DNA of 64,000 nt from Amyelois transitella (lineage: Eukaryota > Arthropoda > Insecta > Lepidoptera > Pyralidae), in the NCBI RefSeq assembly GCF_032362555.1, contig NC_083531.1, positions 1,798,001 to 1,862,000 of the forward strand. Direction: 5' to 3'. Positions 20,501-27,479 of this stretch are shown here, one piece after another. Positions within the stretch are counted from its first letter, which is position 1; each line of letters opens with the position of its first letter. The notes under the pieces are model-generated. The model saw nothing but the letters and a program-made list of their open reading frames with translations, was not told the DNA's origin and made no database searches. The position numbers were made by a program, and so were the translations under genes.

Positions 20501-22562
20501 TCTTTTGATGACTGTTGGCTCTGTCTACCCCGCAAGGATTAAAGACGTGATTATATGTTATGTTATCAATAAATGATCGATGGTTATATTGGAGTTAGTA
20601 TAGCTAAAAGACCCGAGTACAATAAATGCAGCTCAAAAGCGGGCCCTCATGGGGTCTTTTTAATCCAATATTGGATAAGGCATTTGTCTGTCTTCAATGT
20701 CTCCTGATGGTGAGTGACGATGAAGACGAAGATGATACATGCATATCCATGAGATACCCATTTATTCTACTTTTGAATGTGCGCGGACAGAACTTGTCGT
20801 GGAATATTGTAACAGAAGAAACTCTTCTTGCCGTGTGGTTCCCGGCACCAATACAAAAAATAATAGGACCACTCCATCTCATTCCCATGAATGTTGTAAA
20901 AGGCGACTAAGTGATAGGCTTAGAAACTTGCGATTCTTTTTTAGTCGATGGGCTAGCAACCAGTCACTATTTGAATCTCAATTCTATCATTAAGCCAAAC
21001 AGCTGAACGTGGCCATTCAGTCTTTTCAAGACTGAATGGCCACGTGGCTCTGTCTACCCCGCAAGGGATATACGACTTGACCATATGTATGTATGTATGT
21101 AAGAAACTCTACGAATTTAACACAGTGAATTGAAACGCCGTCCCGCGCTCGAACTGCTGTGCCGCGCCGCAGTGTGACTGCTTTGAAGATTTTCTTGTAT
21201 TACAAATAATTGCGGGCCCGCTTTGAGACTGCGCTGATTTCGAGCTGATTTTGTTGGTCTCAAGTCTTTAAAGTAGTTATACATATGTTTGGTTAAAATG
21301 GTTTCAATAAATAATTCTGATGGAATATGATTAGGATGCGGTTGAAACTACTATATGAAGCTTTTTTCTGCTGTTATACATTTATTTCGATCAAAATAAT
21401 CATTTCCCTGTGTCTAATTGAAACATGCCGATGCGTACTGTCGGATTCAGATGTTATATAAGAACGACAAGTTTAAAATTTTCACCAAAGATACTTCGTA
21501 ACCGATGTAATTTAACTTTGAATAATGTGAACAATATTATAATTTGACGGGCACTCTGTGGCGCAGCGGTAGTGCGCTTGTCTGTGACACCGGAGGTCCC
21601 GGGTTCGAATCCCGGCAAGGGCATGACGAGAAACGAACTTATTAAATTTGGTTTACAGATTAAAAACCCTTTGGTGAAAATCTTAACAAATCTACAAGCC
21701 TCATGCAATGCTATGGTTATTCTAAATTAATATTAATACGCCTACTAGCATCATACCACACCACTAAAACAAACCCCAAACTATATTAAACACTCCGATC
21801 TAAATTTTCAATTAATTTTTTTATACAATTACAACTTTAATTGTTACCGTTAAACTTAACCATGACGTAAACTATAATCACGACTATGGTGCAACTAGCT
21901 GTGCCCGCAACTTCGTCCGCGTGGAATAGTTATTTAGGGCATCATTGAAGCCCAAAATAACTATTCCTGAGATTAGCGCGTTCAAACAAACAAACTCTTC
22001 AGCTTTGTAATATTAGTATAGATCACCACTAGTCAAATAGCTACTTCGTAAGTCGCATTGCCAATATATTGAAATCAGTAAAACAAAGACCTTATTACAA
22101 GTAGTATTAATCTTAAAATCCAAAAACAAAATGCCTCCTGCTGTTCGCTGGTTCAAATGGAGCGCTCTGATTGGCCAGACCGCTCAAATATTTTCGCGCC
22201 ATACAATTTTTTTTAATTCGGACGCTGTTACTTACATAGAAGTAGGTAACTAATAAAAGTAGCAATACTAGGTTTTATTTTCAAAAAAACCAATTCACCA
22301 CTTTTTATAATTACAATTTTGTTATTTTGATAAAATTGAGAGAACCAACTTCATTGCAAAGTAATACTCATTGGTGCGCAAGTTAACCCTGTGTTAATGT
22401 TGCTTATGTGCTAATCTACCATTTCAAAAATACAATACAACACATACCTCCATCTCTATAGATGCCGCCGCTTGAAGCTGACAGCATTATCTGCAGCCAC
22501 AGGCAAAATAGTCCGAGTATGACCAATCCTCGAACCACAGACCCATATTTAACACGTGGCAT
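2982..22562 (-). CDS. Mgat2: Alpha-1,6-mannosyl-glycoprotein 2-beta-N-acetylglucosaminyltransferase (GnT-II), N-terminal 301 codons
   Basis: GnT-II (family GT16) adds GlcNAc from UDP-GlcNAc to the alpha-1,6 mannose arm of hybrid N-glycans in the medial Golgi. Minus-strand coding exons in transcript order: 22562-22448, 17626-17528, 16834-16695, 6088-5945, 5495-5398, 4734-4589, 3142-2982. All junctions are GT-AG and total 903 nt in one frame. Seen: a type II membrane anchor (about residues 12-29), N-glycosylation sites, LLVFSHDYY, HPHEFPGRDPNDCPRD (residues ~179-194), TKHHWWWK (225-232), and LFLEEDHYV with the metal-binding EED at 254-256. These are diagnostic of the family. The exon at 2982 ends with a good donor (AAG|GTAAGT) in phase 0. 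The C-terminal catalytic part is not recognised in the window and should lie to the left. An acceptor-like site at 22690-22692 suggests a separate 5'UTR exon. The 10.6-kb intron 6089-16694 contains a complete gene on the other strand. Confidence 0.93.
3192..3435 (+). repeat. SINE A copy
   Basis: Near-complete copy from GTGTGGTTCTCGGCAC to the TATGTATGTAT tail, 50 bases upstream (in transcript sense) of an Mgat2 exon. Diverged in the middle. Confidence 0.8.
3440..3545 (-). repeat. tRNA-headed SINE B, partial
   Basis: The minus strand carries the B-box CGGGTTCGAGTCCCGGCC and the conserved body through TATTTATTATAAAATATAGT. The A-box end is missing. Confidence 0.75.
3651..4530. repeat. 67-bp tandem repeat array, 13 copies, in Mgat2 intron
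   Basis: Unit starts at AGGTTAAG: 3651, 3718, 3785, 3852, 3919, 3986, 4053, 4121, 4188, 4255, 4323, 4389 and 4465. The period is 67, with single 68, 66 and 76 steps. The first eleven copies are nearly identical; the last two, toward 4530, are clearly older or diverged. The most constant part is AGGTTAAGCAGTTACCTCT. The array lies in the intron between the Mgat2 exons at 2982-3142 and 4589-4734. Spacers are not unique, so it is a minisatellite and not a CRISPR array. Confidence 0.95.
5202..5345 (-). mobile_element. Helitron-type fragment
   Basis: Begins with CTAGCTGATGCGCGGGGCTTCG, the reverse of a Helitron 3' hairpin end, and continues with the common block CCAAATTTCGTGAAAATC. The other end is lost. 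It lies about 50 bases from the Mgat2 exon at 5398. Confidence 0.5.
5622..5925 (-). repeat. SINE A (5' truncated) followed by RTE-like LINE tail
   Basis: 5622-5798 is the 3' two-thirds of SINE A in reverse (tail CATACATACATATGGTCACG). At about 5800 it joins a reverse RTE-like LINE tail (CATACATAAAATCACGCC) that runs to about 5920, ending 20 bases before the Mgat2 exon at 5945. Confidence 0.75.
6184..6600 (-). repeat. SINE A copies, tandem partial fragments
   Basis: A near-complete reverse copy (6184-6384) is followed by a second partial copy of the middle (about 6395-6540) and by a head fragment (GAGATGGAGTGGTCCTATTC) at 6588-6607. This suggests insertion into, or recombination between, copies. 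Confidence 0.65.
6865..15438 (+). CDS. SAM-domain protein, SAMD15-like, complete
   Basis: Eight coding exons: 6865-6888, 7813-7988, 8991-9141, 9930-10031, 10558-10709, 11515-11586, 14471-14585, 15196-15438. All introns are GT-AG, phases agree, and the sum is 1035 nt (344 aa plus stop). Exon 1 is only eight codons (MSDEEIVV) before a GTACGT donor; it was chosen because it supplies the ATG in the right phase. Residues 9-30 are very basic. A sterile alpha motif domain covers about 96-165 (FTWSEEDVVKWM, then DNHIDGMRLLML, then FDHIKLISGGIRKLYG). After it come KSRTGPSWGIRKNWTR and a conserved-looking tail, with a Lys-rich run at 290-303. SAM domains mediate protein-protein binding; the SAMD15 assignment rests on SAM plus tail and is moderate. 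The gene is nested antisense in an Mgat2 intron. Confidence 0.85.
6940..7270. repeat. SINE F fragment and a further dispersed-repeat piece
   Basis: 6940-7060 holds the CTCTTACGGTGTGGGAAAAC ... CCTGCACATTCAGACAACT part of the SINE F body. 7140-7270 (CGCATTAAAATCGGTGCAAT ... TTCTAAAAACCACATTT) recurs at 25898-26000. Both lie in intron 1 of the SAM-domain gene. Confidence 0.5.
7508..7745 (-). repeat. 3' end of a non-LTR retrotransposon
   Basis: Reverse complement of the 3'UTR that follows the reverse-transcriptase frame at 50630-52775 (shared GCTGCAGTGCAGT-type core and TTGACGTCAACCAATGTTG). It is 5' truncated and lies 70 bases before an exon of the SAM-domain gene. Confidence 0.75.
8516..8745 (-). 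repeat. SINE A copy
   Basis: Reverse copy with a (CATA) run of about eight units as its tail, ending in the head GTGCCGGGAACCACACGGC. A short internal deletion is present. 8750-8890 downstream carries a second SINE-like tail (AGACGTGACCATATGTATG). Confidence 0.8.
9172..9452. repeat. SINE A 5' fragment joined to left half of SINE F
   Basis: 9172-9274 is a plus-strand SINE A head (GTGCCGTGTGGTTCCCGGC) cut off after the GGCGACTAAAGG core. From about 9277 a SINE F left half follows (GGAGAGGAGCCCGGG ... CAGTTGCCTGAATGG). The SINE A head starts only 30 bases after a splice donor of the SAM-domain gene. Confidence 0.7.
9453..9717 (+). repeat. SINE A, full length, inserted in SINE F with target duplication
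   Basis: A full copy lies between two copies of ATGGTACGTTT (9442-9452 and 9718-9728). The interrupted SINE F resumes at 9718, so the ends of SINE A are fixed here: about 265 bp with a TATGTATGT tail. Confidence 0.88.
9718..9880 (-). repeat. SINE F, right half with tRNA-like end
   Basis: Continues the element interrupted at 9452 (CCTCACGATGTTTCCTTCAC). It ends with a reverse B-box-like GTGGGATTTGAACCTG. It is the tRNA-related end of SINE F on the minus strand. Confidence 0.65.
10057..10278 (-). mobile_element. Lep1-type Helitron, partial
   Basis: Starts with ACTAGCTGTGCCCGCGACTT (reverse of the hairpin and CTAG 3' end) and runs to GAGATTAGCGCGTAAG. The 5' terminal segment is missing. Confidence 0.8.
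11065..11291 (-). repeat. tRNA-headed SINE B, near full length
   Basis: On the minus strand it starts GGCCTCTGTGGCGCGGCG (A box), has GGGTTCGAATCCCGGCC (B box), then the body with a TATTTATTATAAAATATAGT block and the end AACTCAATCTGTGTAAGTTG. It lies in an intron of the SAM-domain gene. Confidence 0.85.
12025..12229 (+). mobile_element. Lep1-type Helitron, internally deleted
   Basis: Starts TCTTTACTAATATTATAAAG, ends with the hairpin CGCGGACAGAGTCGCGGG and CAGCTAG. The middle block present in other copies (GGAGCAAAGAAATAATGG) is deleted. Confidence 0.82.
12292..12440 (-). mobile_element. Helitron-type fragment
   Basis: Carries GCGCACCGGGGCTTCGTTCC (hairpin-like end) and AAAAAGTACCTTGTGTACTA, resembling the fragment at 5202. 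Only one end is recognisable. Confidence 0.4.
12544..12803 (-). repeat. SINE A, full length
   Basis: Runs from the CATACATACATATGGTCACG tail to the head GTGCCGGGAACCACACGGCA. One of the least diverged copies. Confidence 0.88.
13029..13227. repeat. Palindromic (foldback) SINE A fragment
   Basis: Two 70-base arms, 13029-13098 and 13158-13227, are inverted copies of each other. Each contains CCATGGGTTTT at the outer end and the SINE A core GATGTCGTAAAAGGCGA inside. The 59-base spacer is SINE A middle sequence. Confidence 0.88.
13485..13716 (+). repeat. SINE A copy, diverged
   Basis: Plus-strand copy with a decayed head, the conserved GTCGTAAAAGGCGACTGAGG core and the end GGATATAGACGCGATTATAT. 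Confidence 0.78.
14098..14350 (-). repeat. SINE A copy
   Basis: Reverse copy, near full length, ending in GGCGGGAACCACACGG, 120 bases before an exon of the SAM-domain gene. Confidence 0.82.
14697..14963 (-). repeat. SINE A, full length
   Basis: Reverse copy from CATACATACATAAATATGGT to ACCGGGAACCACACGGCAC, in the last intron of the SAM-domain gene. Confidence 0.87.
15037..15137 (-). repeat. SINE A, 3' fragment
   Basis: Only the tail third is present (ATAATCACGTCTATATCCCT ... GTTTGGCTTGATGATAGAAT). It ends 60 bases before the last exon of the SAM-domain gene. Confidence 0.8.
15469..15474 (+). promoter_or_regulatory. Polyadenylation signal AATAAA of the SAM-domain gene
   Basis: AATAAA lies 31 bases after the stop codon at 15436-15438, a normal position for a short 3'UTR. 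Confidence 0.6.
15547..15935. repeat. tRNA-like SINE fragments
   Basis: 15547-15580 has a tRNA-like head (CTGGGTGACCGAGCGGTG). A reverse B-box-like GGGTATCGAATCTGGGAAC and GACCACTAGATC follow at 15637-15690. 15845-15935 carries the SINE F block CTCTTACGGTGAGGGAAAGC. No intact tRNA fold. Confidence 0.5.
15953..16100 (-). repeat. SINE A, 3' half
   Basis: Reverse copy with CATACATACATATGGTCACG tail, truncated after GGCCCATCGCCTAAAA. Confidence 0.8.
16374..16615 (+). mobile_element. Lep1-type Helitron
   Basis: Starts TCTTTACTAATATTATAAAG and ends with a decayed hairpin (CGCGAACAAAGTCTCGGG) and CGGCTAGT. It lies 80 bases from the Mgat2 exon at 16695. Confidence 0.82.
16880..17135 (+). repeat. 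SINE A, full length with target duplication
   Basis: Flanked by ATTCATATAAAG at 16868-16879 and 17136-17147. This shows insertion by retroposition about 40 bases from the Mgat2 exon at 16834. Confidence 0.88.
17148..17240 (-). repeat. tRNA-headed SINE B, 5' part
   Basis: The minus strand has the A box GTGGCACAGCGGTAGTGC and B box GGGTTCGAATCCCGGCCC. The body is truncated by the SINE A target site. Confidence 0.83.
17276..17513 (+). repeat. SINE A copy
   Basis: Plus-strand, nearly full length (GATGTCGTAAAAGGCGACTA core to GGGATATAGACGTGATATAT). It ends 15 bases before the Mgat2 exon at 17528, inside that exon's downstream intron. Confidence 0.83.
17755..17925 (+). repeat. 3' end of a non-LTR retrotransposon with (TTCTA)n tail
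   Basis: Core ATGCTGCAGTGTAGTTTGTT and end AAATAAATCTATTCTATTC, followed by pentamer repeats. A second copy is at 38765. Confidence 0.75.
17937..18196 (+). repeat. SINE A copy
   Basis: Plus-strand near full-length copy with decayed core (GTCGTGAAAAGCGATAAAGG), ending in ATGTATGCACGTATGTAT. Confidence 0.82.
18226..18868 (+). mobile_element. Longer Helitron variant
   Basis: Shares the block AAAAAGTCCGCGATGACATA with the 679-bp Helitron at 55469 and ends with CGCAAACGAAGTTGCGCGGG then CAGCTAG. The 5' end is less clear (start inferred). No Rep/helicase coding. Confidence 0.6.
18884..19138 (-). mobile_element. Helitron variant, opposite orientation
   Basis: Starts ACTAGCTTTTGCCCGCGGCT (reverse of hairpin and CTAG) and ends TATATATATAGAT, the reverse of an ATC-start. 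It lies 3'-end to 3'-end with the element at 18226. Confidence 0.65.
19236..19455 (-). repeat. SINE A fragment followed by SINE F fragment
   Basis: 19236-19335 is a reverse SINE A tail part. 19340-19455 is reverse SINE F (CCTGACTCACTTAATCCAGG ... CCGGGCTCCTCTCCAGAG). 19139-19230 just upstream is a decayed SINE B body. Confidence 0.65.
19608..19866 (-). repeat. SINE A, full length
   Basis: Reverse copy next to a (TA)n run. Head ATGCCGGGAAGCACACGGC. Confidence 0.85.
20321..20562 (+). repeat. SINE A copy
   Basis: Plus-strand from CCGTGTGGTTCCCGGCACC to GACGTGATTATATGTTATG, with a small tandem duplication (GGCGCTGG) in the middle. Confidence 0.85.
20830..21102 (+). repeat. SINE A, full length, with enlarged internal palindrome
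   Basis: Full copy. The internal hairpin is extended to a perfect 17-bp stem at 21008-21044, unlike all other copies in the window. Confidence 0.87.
21548..21632 (+). repeat. tRNA-headed SINE B, head
   Basis: A box GTGGCGCAGCGGTAGTGC and B box GGGTTCGAATCCCGGCAAG, then the SINE B body start GCATGACGAGAAAC. No matching acceptor stem, so not a tRNA gene. Confidence 0.82.
21892..22023 (-). mobile_element. Lep1-type Helitron, internally deleted
   Basis: Both ends are present in reverse: ACTAGCTGTGCCCGCAACTT and CTTTGTAATATTAGTATAGA. The middle is deleted. Confidence 0.85.
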
Positions 22563-23040
22563 CCTTCACACAAAATTTGGAAACATTTTACCCCTCCCCA
22601 GGATAATGCTTTTCAATTTCGATTAATCATTATCTTGTGGTCGGTAGATGGCGCTATGTGTTTTGACTGTGACAGCGCCGCTTCGGTTTCTGTAACAAAA
22701 TTATTTTATCGTTAGTAATTTAAAAAAAAAAAGTTACTGCCTGCCTTACTTTTCCACCATGATCTGATCGGGAATCGACCCCGAGACCTTTTGGTTCAGA
22801 AATCGAACATCCACGCCCAACAGGTCGTAACTTTGTATAGACGTAAAAGGTTCATTAGGTGATAAGTTTACAACGTGTAAAAATTGCGTTTAATGAGATA
22901 TTACGTAGTTGATTATGAGCGAAACATGAGCAAAGCAAGCCCGCAGACGAGACTAATTCCGTACAATGTCAAATGAGGCGCGATTCATAGGCTTAAGCGG
23001 AATCATAATATTTATAAGACCATAATTGAGTAGGGAATAG
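22563..23040. promoter_or_regulatory. Mgat2 5' flank with probable 5'UTR segment
   Basis: On the minus strand the Mgat2 ATG at 22562 is preceded by a stop-containing leader. An acceptor-like TTTTGTTACAG ends at 22690, suggesting that 22563-22689 is 5'UTR of an exon spliced to an upstream leader. 22745-22835 has a reverse tRNA-like B box (GGGAATCGACCCCGAGACC), probably a SINE remnant. No promoter motif can be assigned. Confidence 0.4.
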
Positions 23041-23049
23041 TATTAATTG

Positions 23050-23140
23050 CTGAACGAGGTCATTCAGTCTTTTCAAGACTGTTGGCTCTGTCTTCCCCGC
23101 AAAAGATATAGACATGACCATATGTATGTATGTATGTATA
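23050..23140 (+). repeat. SINE A, 3' fragment
   Basis: Last third only, from GTCATTCAGTCTTTTCAAGA to ACCATATGTATGTATGTAT. Confidence 0.8.
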
Positions 23141-23144
23141 ATTG

Positions 23145-23884
23145 AGTAGAAACAAAACTTTATGATTCTTAAGAAGGAATTCTTTTGGTTGCAGTCGGGT
23201 AAAATAAATCTTCGAATAATATCTCGATTCTTGGGATAGGATGGGATTCACTTCTACAGATTTGCATCAGATCCGTTTTTAACGCACCTTCTACAATGAC
23301 GAGGTTATAATTTTCATAGGTATTTTTTCACTTTATTACATGACACCGTCACAAATGTTTCATGGCACGTGGCAGTTATTTTATTAAAACTGTCAAAACA
23401 TCGCAACAAGGCTCAATAAATCAGACACGAAAAAATCACGTTGACTACGATACTATATATTACTTACACATGATTAATATATGAACATTCAAGAAACAAT
23501 CCAATTTGTAATTCATTTCAATAAGTAAGGTCGTCTTAATCGAACTCTGGTCCAGAGCTATGAACTTAAACACTGAGTCAAACATTATTGTCAGTTCTCG
23601 TAAATACAATACAATATTTCATTGCATACGTATTTATCGCTAAAGCTTATGAAATACACCAATCACAAGTCCTTCGACAGCGAGTTTCTTGTTAGTGTGA
23701 CATTTAGACAATTCATCGTTTGTCAATAATGAAGCACGAGTTATGTCCGTTGTATTCCCATTGTTTGCGCATGCTTTACCCTAAATAATGATTGGAACGA
23801 GAATTTTTAAGATAATTTCTGCGCAAGTTTACTTTTGCGACGTCGTCCTGGTCAAATAATTTGACTAACAATTAAAGAATCACT
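23145..23884. other. AT-rich DNA without a gene
   Basis: No coding exon or recognised repeat was supported. Confidence 0.35.
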
Positions 23885-24115
23885 ATGAGAAAATAAAACT
23901 GGCCCCAAAAGTGAACCTTGGGGGCCGCCAGAAAGTTAAAGCAAACAAGTTGAGCAACAACCATTTCCACGTACAACTTGAGTACTATTCTTATTAGGAT
24001 TGATCTTTTCTAGAAAATACATGCACACCGAACTTTGTAACTCAAGTGCTTTATAACTCAAATGTCATCATTTTTTTCTTAAAGGCTTTTGAGAAGTCAA
24101 TATCTAACCACCAAG
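23885..24115 (-). pseudogene. Decayed non-LTR reverse transcriptase fragment
   Basis: On the minus strand DIDFSKAF (about 24080-24103) and GGPQGSLLGPVLF (about 23890-23930) are two adjacent motifs of LINE reverse transcriptases. The frame between them is broken, and no FADD box follows. Confidence 0.6.
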
Positions 24116-24140
24116 ACAAAACGTTACGTTACGTTACGAT

Positions 24141-24193
24141 ATGTTTGAGTCTTTTTTTTATATTCAAACATATAAAAAAAGACTCAAACATTA
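24141..24193. repeat. Near-perfect 23-bp-stem palindrome
   Basis: ATGTTTGAGTCTTTTTTT is mirrored by AAAAAAAGACTCAAACAT around a TCAAAC loop. It is preceded by ACGTTACGTTACG (three ACGTT units). Confidence 0.8.
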
Positions 24194-24525
24194 CCTTTCC
24201 TAAGAATATCCAGACAAAATCAACTTAGTTATTCAATTCAAGCGTTTACATGCATGCACACGTCACCCACAAGTAGTAAACCTTGCATCACGTTAGCCTA
24301 AATGAAGAACGGATGGCCTCGCCAATTTGTTTTTGTACTCTTGGTTAAACAGTGTCATAATAGCAATTCTTAAATGGTTGTTATGCTACGCCGATTCTCA
24401 GCAATCATTGATGTAAATAAAAAAAAAAAACGTTGGAAGGGTAAAGACTAGAAAAAGTTACAATGATCAGCTCATTGAACGAAAAAGATTGCTCAGAATG
24501 GTCAGATCAGGCCAGAATTCACTAA

Positions 24526-24728
24526 TACAATGTGGATGAAAAAAAGGACTAACTATACAGAGATCGTGAGAAATTGAGAGATGTAGTCTCTCTCGCTTGC
24601 TTCAACTCTGATCTGGAAGATCCATATAGCTGAACGTGGCCTATCAGTCTTTTCAAGACTGTTGGCTCTGTCTACCCCACAAGGGATATAGACGTGACTA
24701 TATGTATGTACATATGTGAATGTATGTT
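24526..24728 (+). repeat. RTE-like LINE tail remnant followed by SINE A 3' fragment
   Basis: 24526-24605 matches GTGGATGAA ... CAGAGATCGTG ... GATGTAGTCTCT of the LINE tail. 24625-24728 is the last third of SINE A with ATGTATGTA tail. Confidence 0.65.
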
Positions 24729-25336
24729 TCTAACGTGCGGTAAAAATGTATCTTAGTTATTTTTAATTGTAAAATGTTGAGGCTGTTCTGTGTGAACTAA
24801 ACCTAATAAGGTGCACTCTATATTTTTCCATCTGGTCTCAATTGACCCTTAGTTAGTGAAAACACCATCATTATCTCATTTGCCAACAACGCGAAATAAT
24901 GCGTTTCCTGTGACAAATTGCCTACGGTTAATCATCATTAGTTGATCAGAATTTTGTATTACAATTGGTATATTTATAGAATCATTTTATGTCACTATAT
25001 ATATCGCGCCTTTAAGCCTATTTATAACTCGGTAATTTTAAGCGTGTATTTTTGAATGATATTACATTTTTTTTTACTGTTTTATTACTCAGTAACTGGT
25101 AACTTTTGGTAACCAGATATGAACATGGTTTTTTTTCATGCTTGGTAACCAGCTACTATATAAATTGATATAAAAAGTAATGCATGACACGCAACCATTT
25201 TTACAGATAAAATATATAATTATTTTCCTGTCCCGCAGTCAGATAACAATATGATACAAAACATTGATAACAATTATCATGTACAGAGTAAAACATAATT
25301 ACTACAGCCCTTAATACGGCCGTGGTGTATTCCTTT

Positions 25337-25588
25337 GTCGTGTGGTTCCCGGCACAAATATAAAAAAGAATAGCACCACTCCATTTCTTAACCATGGATG
25401 TCGTAAAAGGCGACTAAGCGATAGGCTTATAAACTTGGGATTCTTCTTTAGTCGACGGGCTAGCAACCTGTCATAATCTCAATTCTATCATTAAACCAAA
25501 CAGCTGAACGGCGCATATCAGATTTCCCAAAACTGTTGGCTCTGTCTACCACGCAAGGGATATAGACGTGATTATACGTATGTGTAAA
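25337..25588 (+). repeat. SINE A copy
   Basis: Plus-strand near full-length copy from TCGTGTGGTTCCCGGCAC to GACGTGATTATACGTATGTG. Confidence 0.85.
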
Positions 25589-25614
25589 AAATTAATAAAA
25601 AAACTTAAACTTCT

Positions 25615-25860
25615 TCTTCCACCTGGCTTTAGTCTCGGTTGCACCTTCACCACTCTAGAGAGGAGCCCGGGGTATGCCTTTGACCATGGACCCTGGATTG
25701 GGTGAGTCAGGTTTTTACACGAAACGACTCCCGTCTGACCTCCGCAACCTTTGCTGGTGTACCTAACTCGTATTGGATCGATCATCTACACCAGTTGCCT
25801 GAATGTGCAGGTTTATCCACGATGTTTTCAAACACCGTAAAAGCATCGATAAGTATAAAC
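25615..25860 (+). repeat. SINE F copy
   Basis: Contains GGAGCCCGGGGTATGCCTTT, CCTGGATTGGGTGAGTCAGG, CCAGTTGCCTGAATGTGCAG and GTAAAAGCATCGATAAGTA, in the same order as the copy at 31441. The following 25898-26000 repeats the block at 7140-7270. Confidence 0.7.
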
Positions 25861-26147
25861 ATTTGGGATTTGAATTTTTGTATTCCAGTTTTGAAGTTGG
25901 ACCAAGACAAAGCGACAAAACCGCATTCAAATCGGAGCAATAGTTTTTGCGTAATGCGGCTACAAACATACAGACTGACAGTAATTCTAAAAACCACATT
26001 TTTGTTTGTTTACAAACAAACAAACAAATATGTGATTTTTAAAATTACTATATATATCTTTATTGCACAGAAATTTACAGTTACAAGATTTATTTCTTCA
26101 CTGAATTATTTTTGAAAGAAAGAAAAGTAAGTTTTGGCTGCTGTTAA

Positions 26148-26417
26148 TCTATACTAATATTATAATGCTGAAGAGTTTGTTTGTTTGTTTAACGCGCTAA
26201 TCTCAGAAACTACTGGGTCGAATTGGAAAATTCTTTTTGCGTTGAATAGACCATTTATCAAGGAAGGCTTAAGGCTATATAACATCACGCTACAACTATA
26301 AGGAGCAAAGAAGTAATGGTAAATGTGAAAAAAAACGGGGAAAATTATTCATCCTTGAGGGCTTCAATGATGCCCAAAACAACTATTCCACGCGGACGAA
26401 GTCGCGGGCACAGCTAG
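26148..26417 (+). mobile_element. Lep1-type Helitron, complete
   Basis: Starts TCTATACTAATATTATAA and ends with hairpin CGCGGACGAAGTCGCGGG then CACAGCTAG. About 270 bp, no coding. Confidence 0.9.
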
Positions 26418-26705
26418 TCTTATATAGATTCCCTTTATCGAATTTTGGTCAATATGTTTCAAATGCTGTCATCGCTCAGTTAAAATTTTATAATTTGCGT
26501 GGGTTTCCGAGCTCAACTATCGATGATTCGGCAACGCTACAATGCATAACTAGCGACCCGCCCCGGCTTCACACGCGTAGCATTTATACATATAAACCTT
26601 CCTCAGCAAAACCCTCTTTCCAACATTCCAAACAGGAACAAAATCCGTCCACAACTCTCCGAGGTTTGCGCATGCATACATACATACATACATACAGAGA
26701 GACAG

Positions 26706-26968
26706 TGCCGTGTGGTTCCCGGCACCAATACAAAAAAGAAGAGGACCACTCCATCTCGTTCCCATGGATGTCGTAAAAGGCGACTAAGGGATAGGCTTAT
26801 AAACTTGGGATTCTTCTTTTAGGCGATGGGCTAGCAACCCGTCACTATTTGAATCTCAATTCTATCATTAAGCCAAACAGCTGAACGTGGCCTATCAGTC
26901 TTTTCAAGACTGTTGGCTCTGTCTACCCCGTAAGGGATAAAGACGTGATCATATGAATGTATGTATGT
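26706..26968 (+). repeat. SINE A, reference copy with 14-bp target duplication
   Basis: Flanked by ATACAGAGAGACAG at 26692-26705 and 26969-26982. The element is 263 bp, begins TGCCGTGTGGTTCCCGGC and ends ATGAATGTATGTATGT. Confidence 0.93.
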
Positions 26969-27234
26969 ATACAGAGAGACAGACACGGGGGAGCGACTTT
27001 GCTTTATACTATGTAGTGACAGTTACACATTCAGTTATCCCACTACGTTTCCCTCAACATTTTGAGCGTCCGTTACCATACAAACATTCCAAGAATATTT
27101 TCCCAGAACAGTTAACGTTTAACGCATACAAATCAGCGAGGCAATTTTTATAAGAGTATAAAATAATGCAAACACAGAATGGCAACAAACGCACAACAGT
27201 ATAAGATTTTTTTGGGTGATTATAGTTTTATCAA

Positions 27235-27460
27235 GTGTGTGGTATACAAGGAGAGTGTGGAGGGAAAGGTCGGAGTGGGAAGGCCTAGACGAACGTATCT
27301 TGATCAAATTAAGGACGCCCTAGCAAAGGGTCAGCTTGGATGAAAAGAGTTATGAATGTGGATGAAGCGAAGGAAGTATGCTAAGATCATGGCAAGTGGA
27401 AAGATGTAGTCTCTGCCCACCCCTCCGGGAGAGAGGCGTGATTTTATGTATGTATGATTA
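27235..27460 (+). repeat. RTE-like LINE 3' end
   Basis: Plus-strand copy encoding remnants of the protein end (ESVEGKVGVGRPRR, then MNVDEAKEVC-like) with one internal deletion. It ends GGCGTGATTTTATGTATGTA. Confidence 0.8.
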
Positions 27461-27479
27461 TAGTTTTATAAACGTAAAA

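Noticed and set aside
21548..21632. tRNA gene on the plus strand with good A and B boxes
   Set aside because: No pairing acceptor stem, and the same sequence followed by the same body occurs at 11065, 17148 and 28478; it is the head of SINE B.
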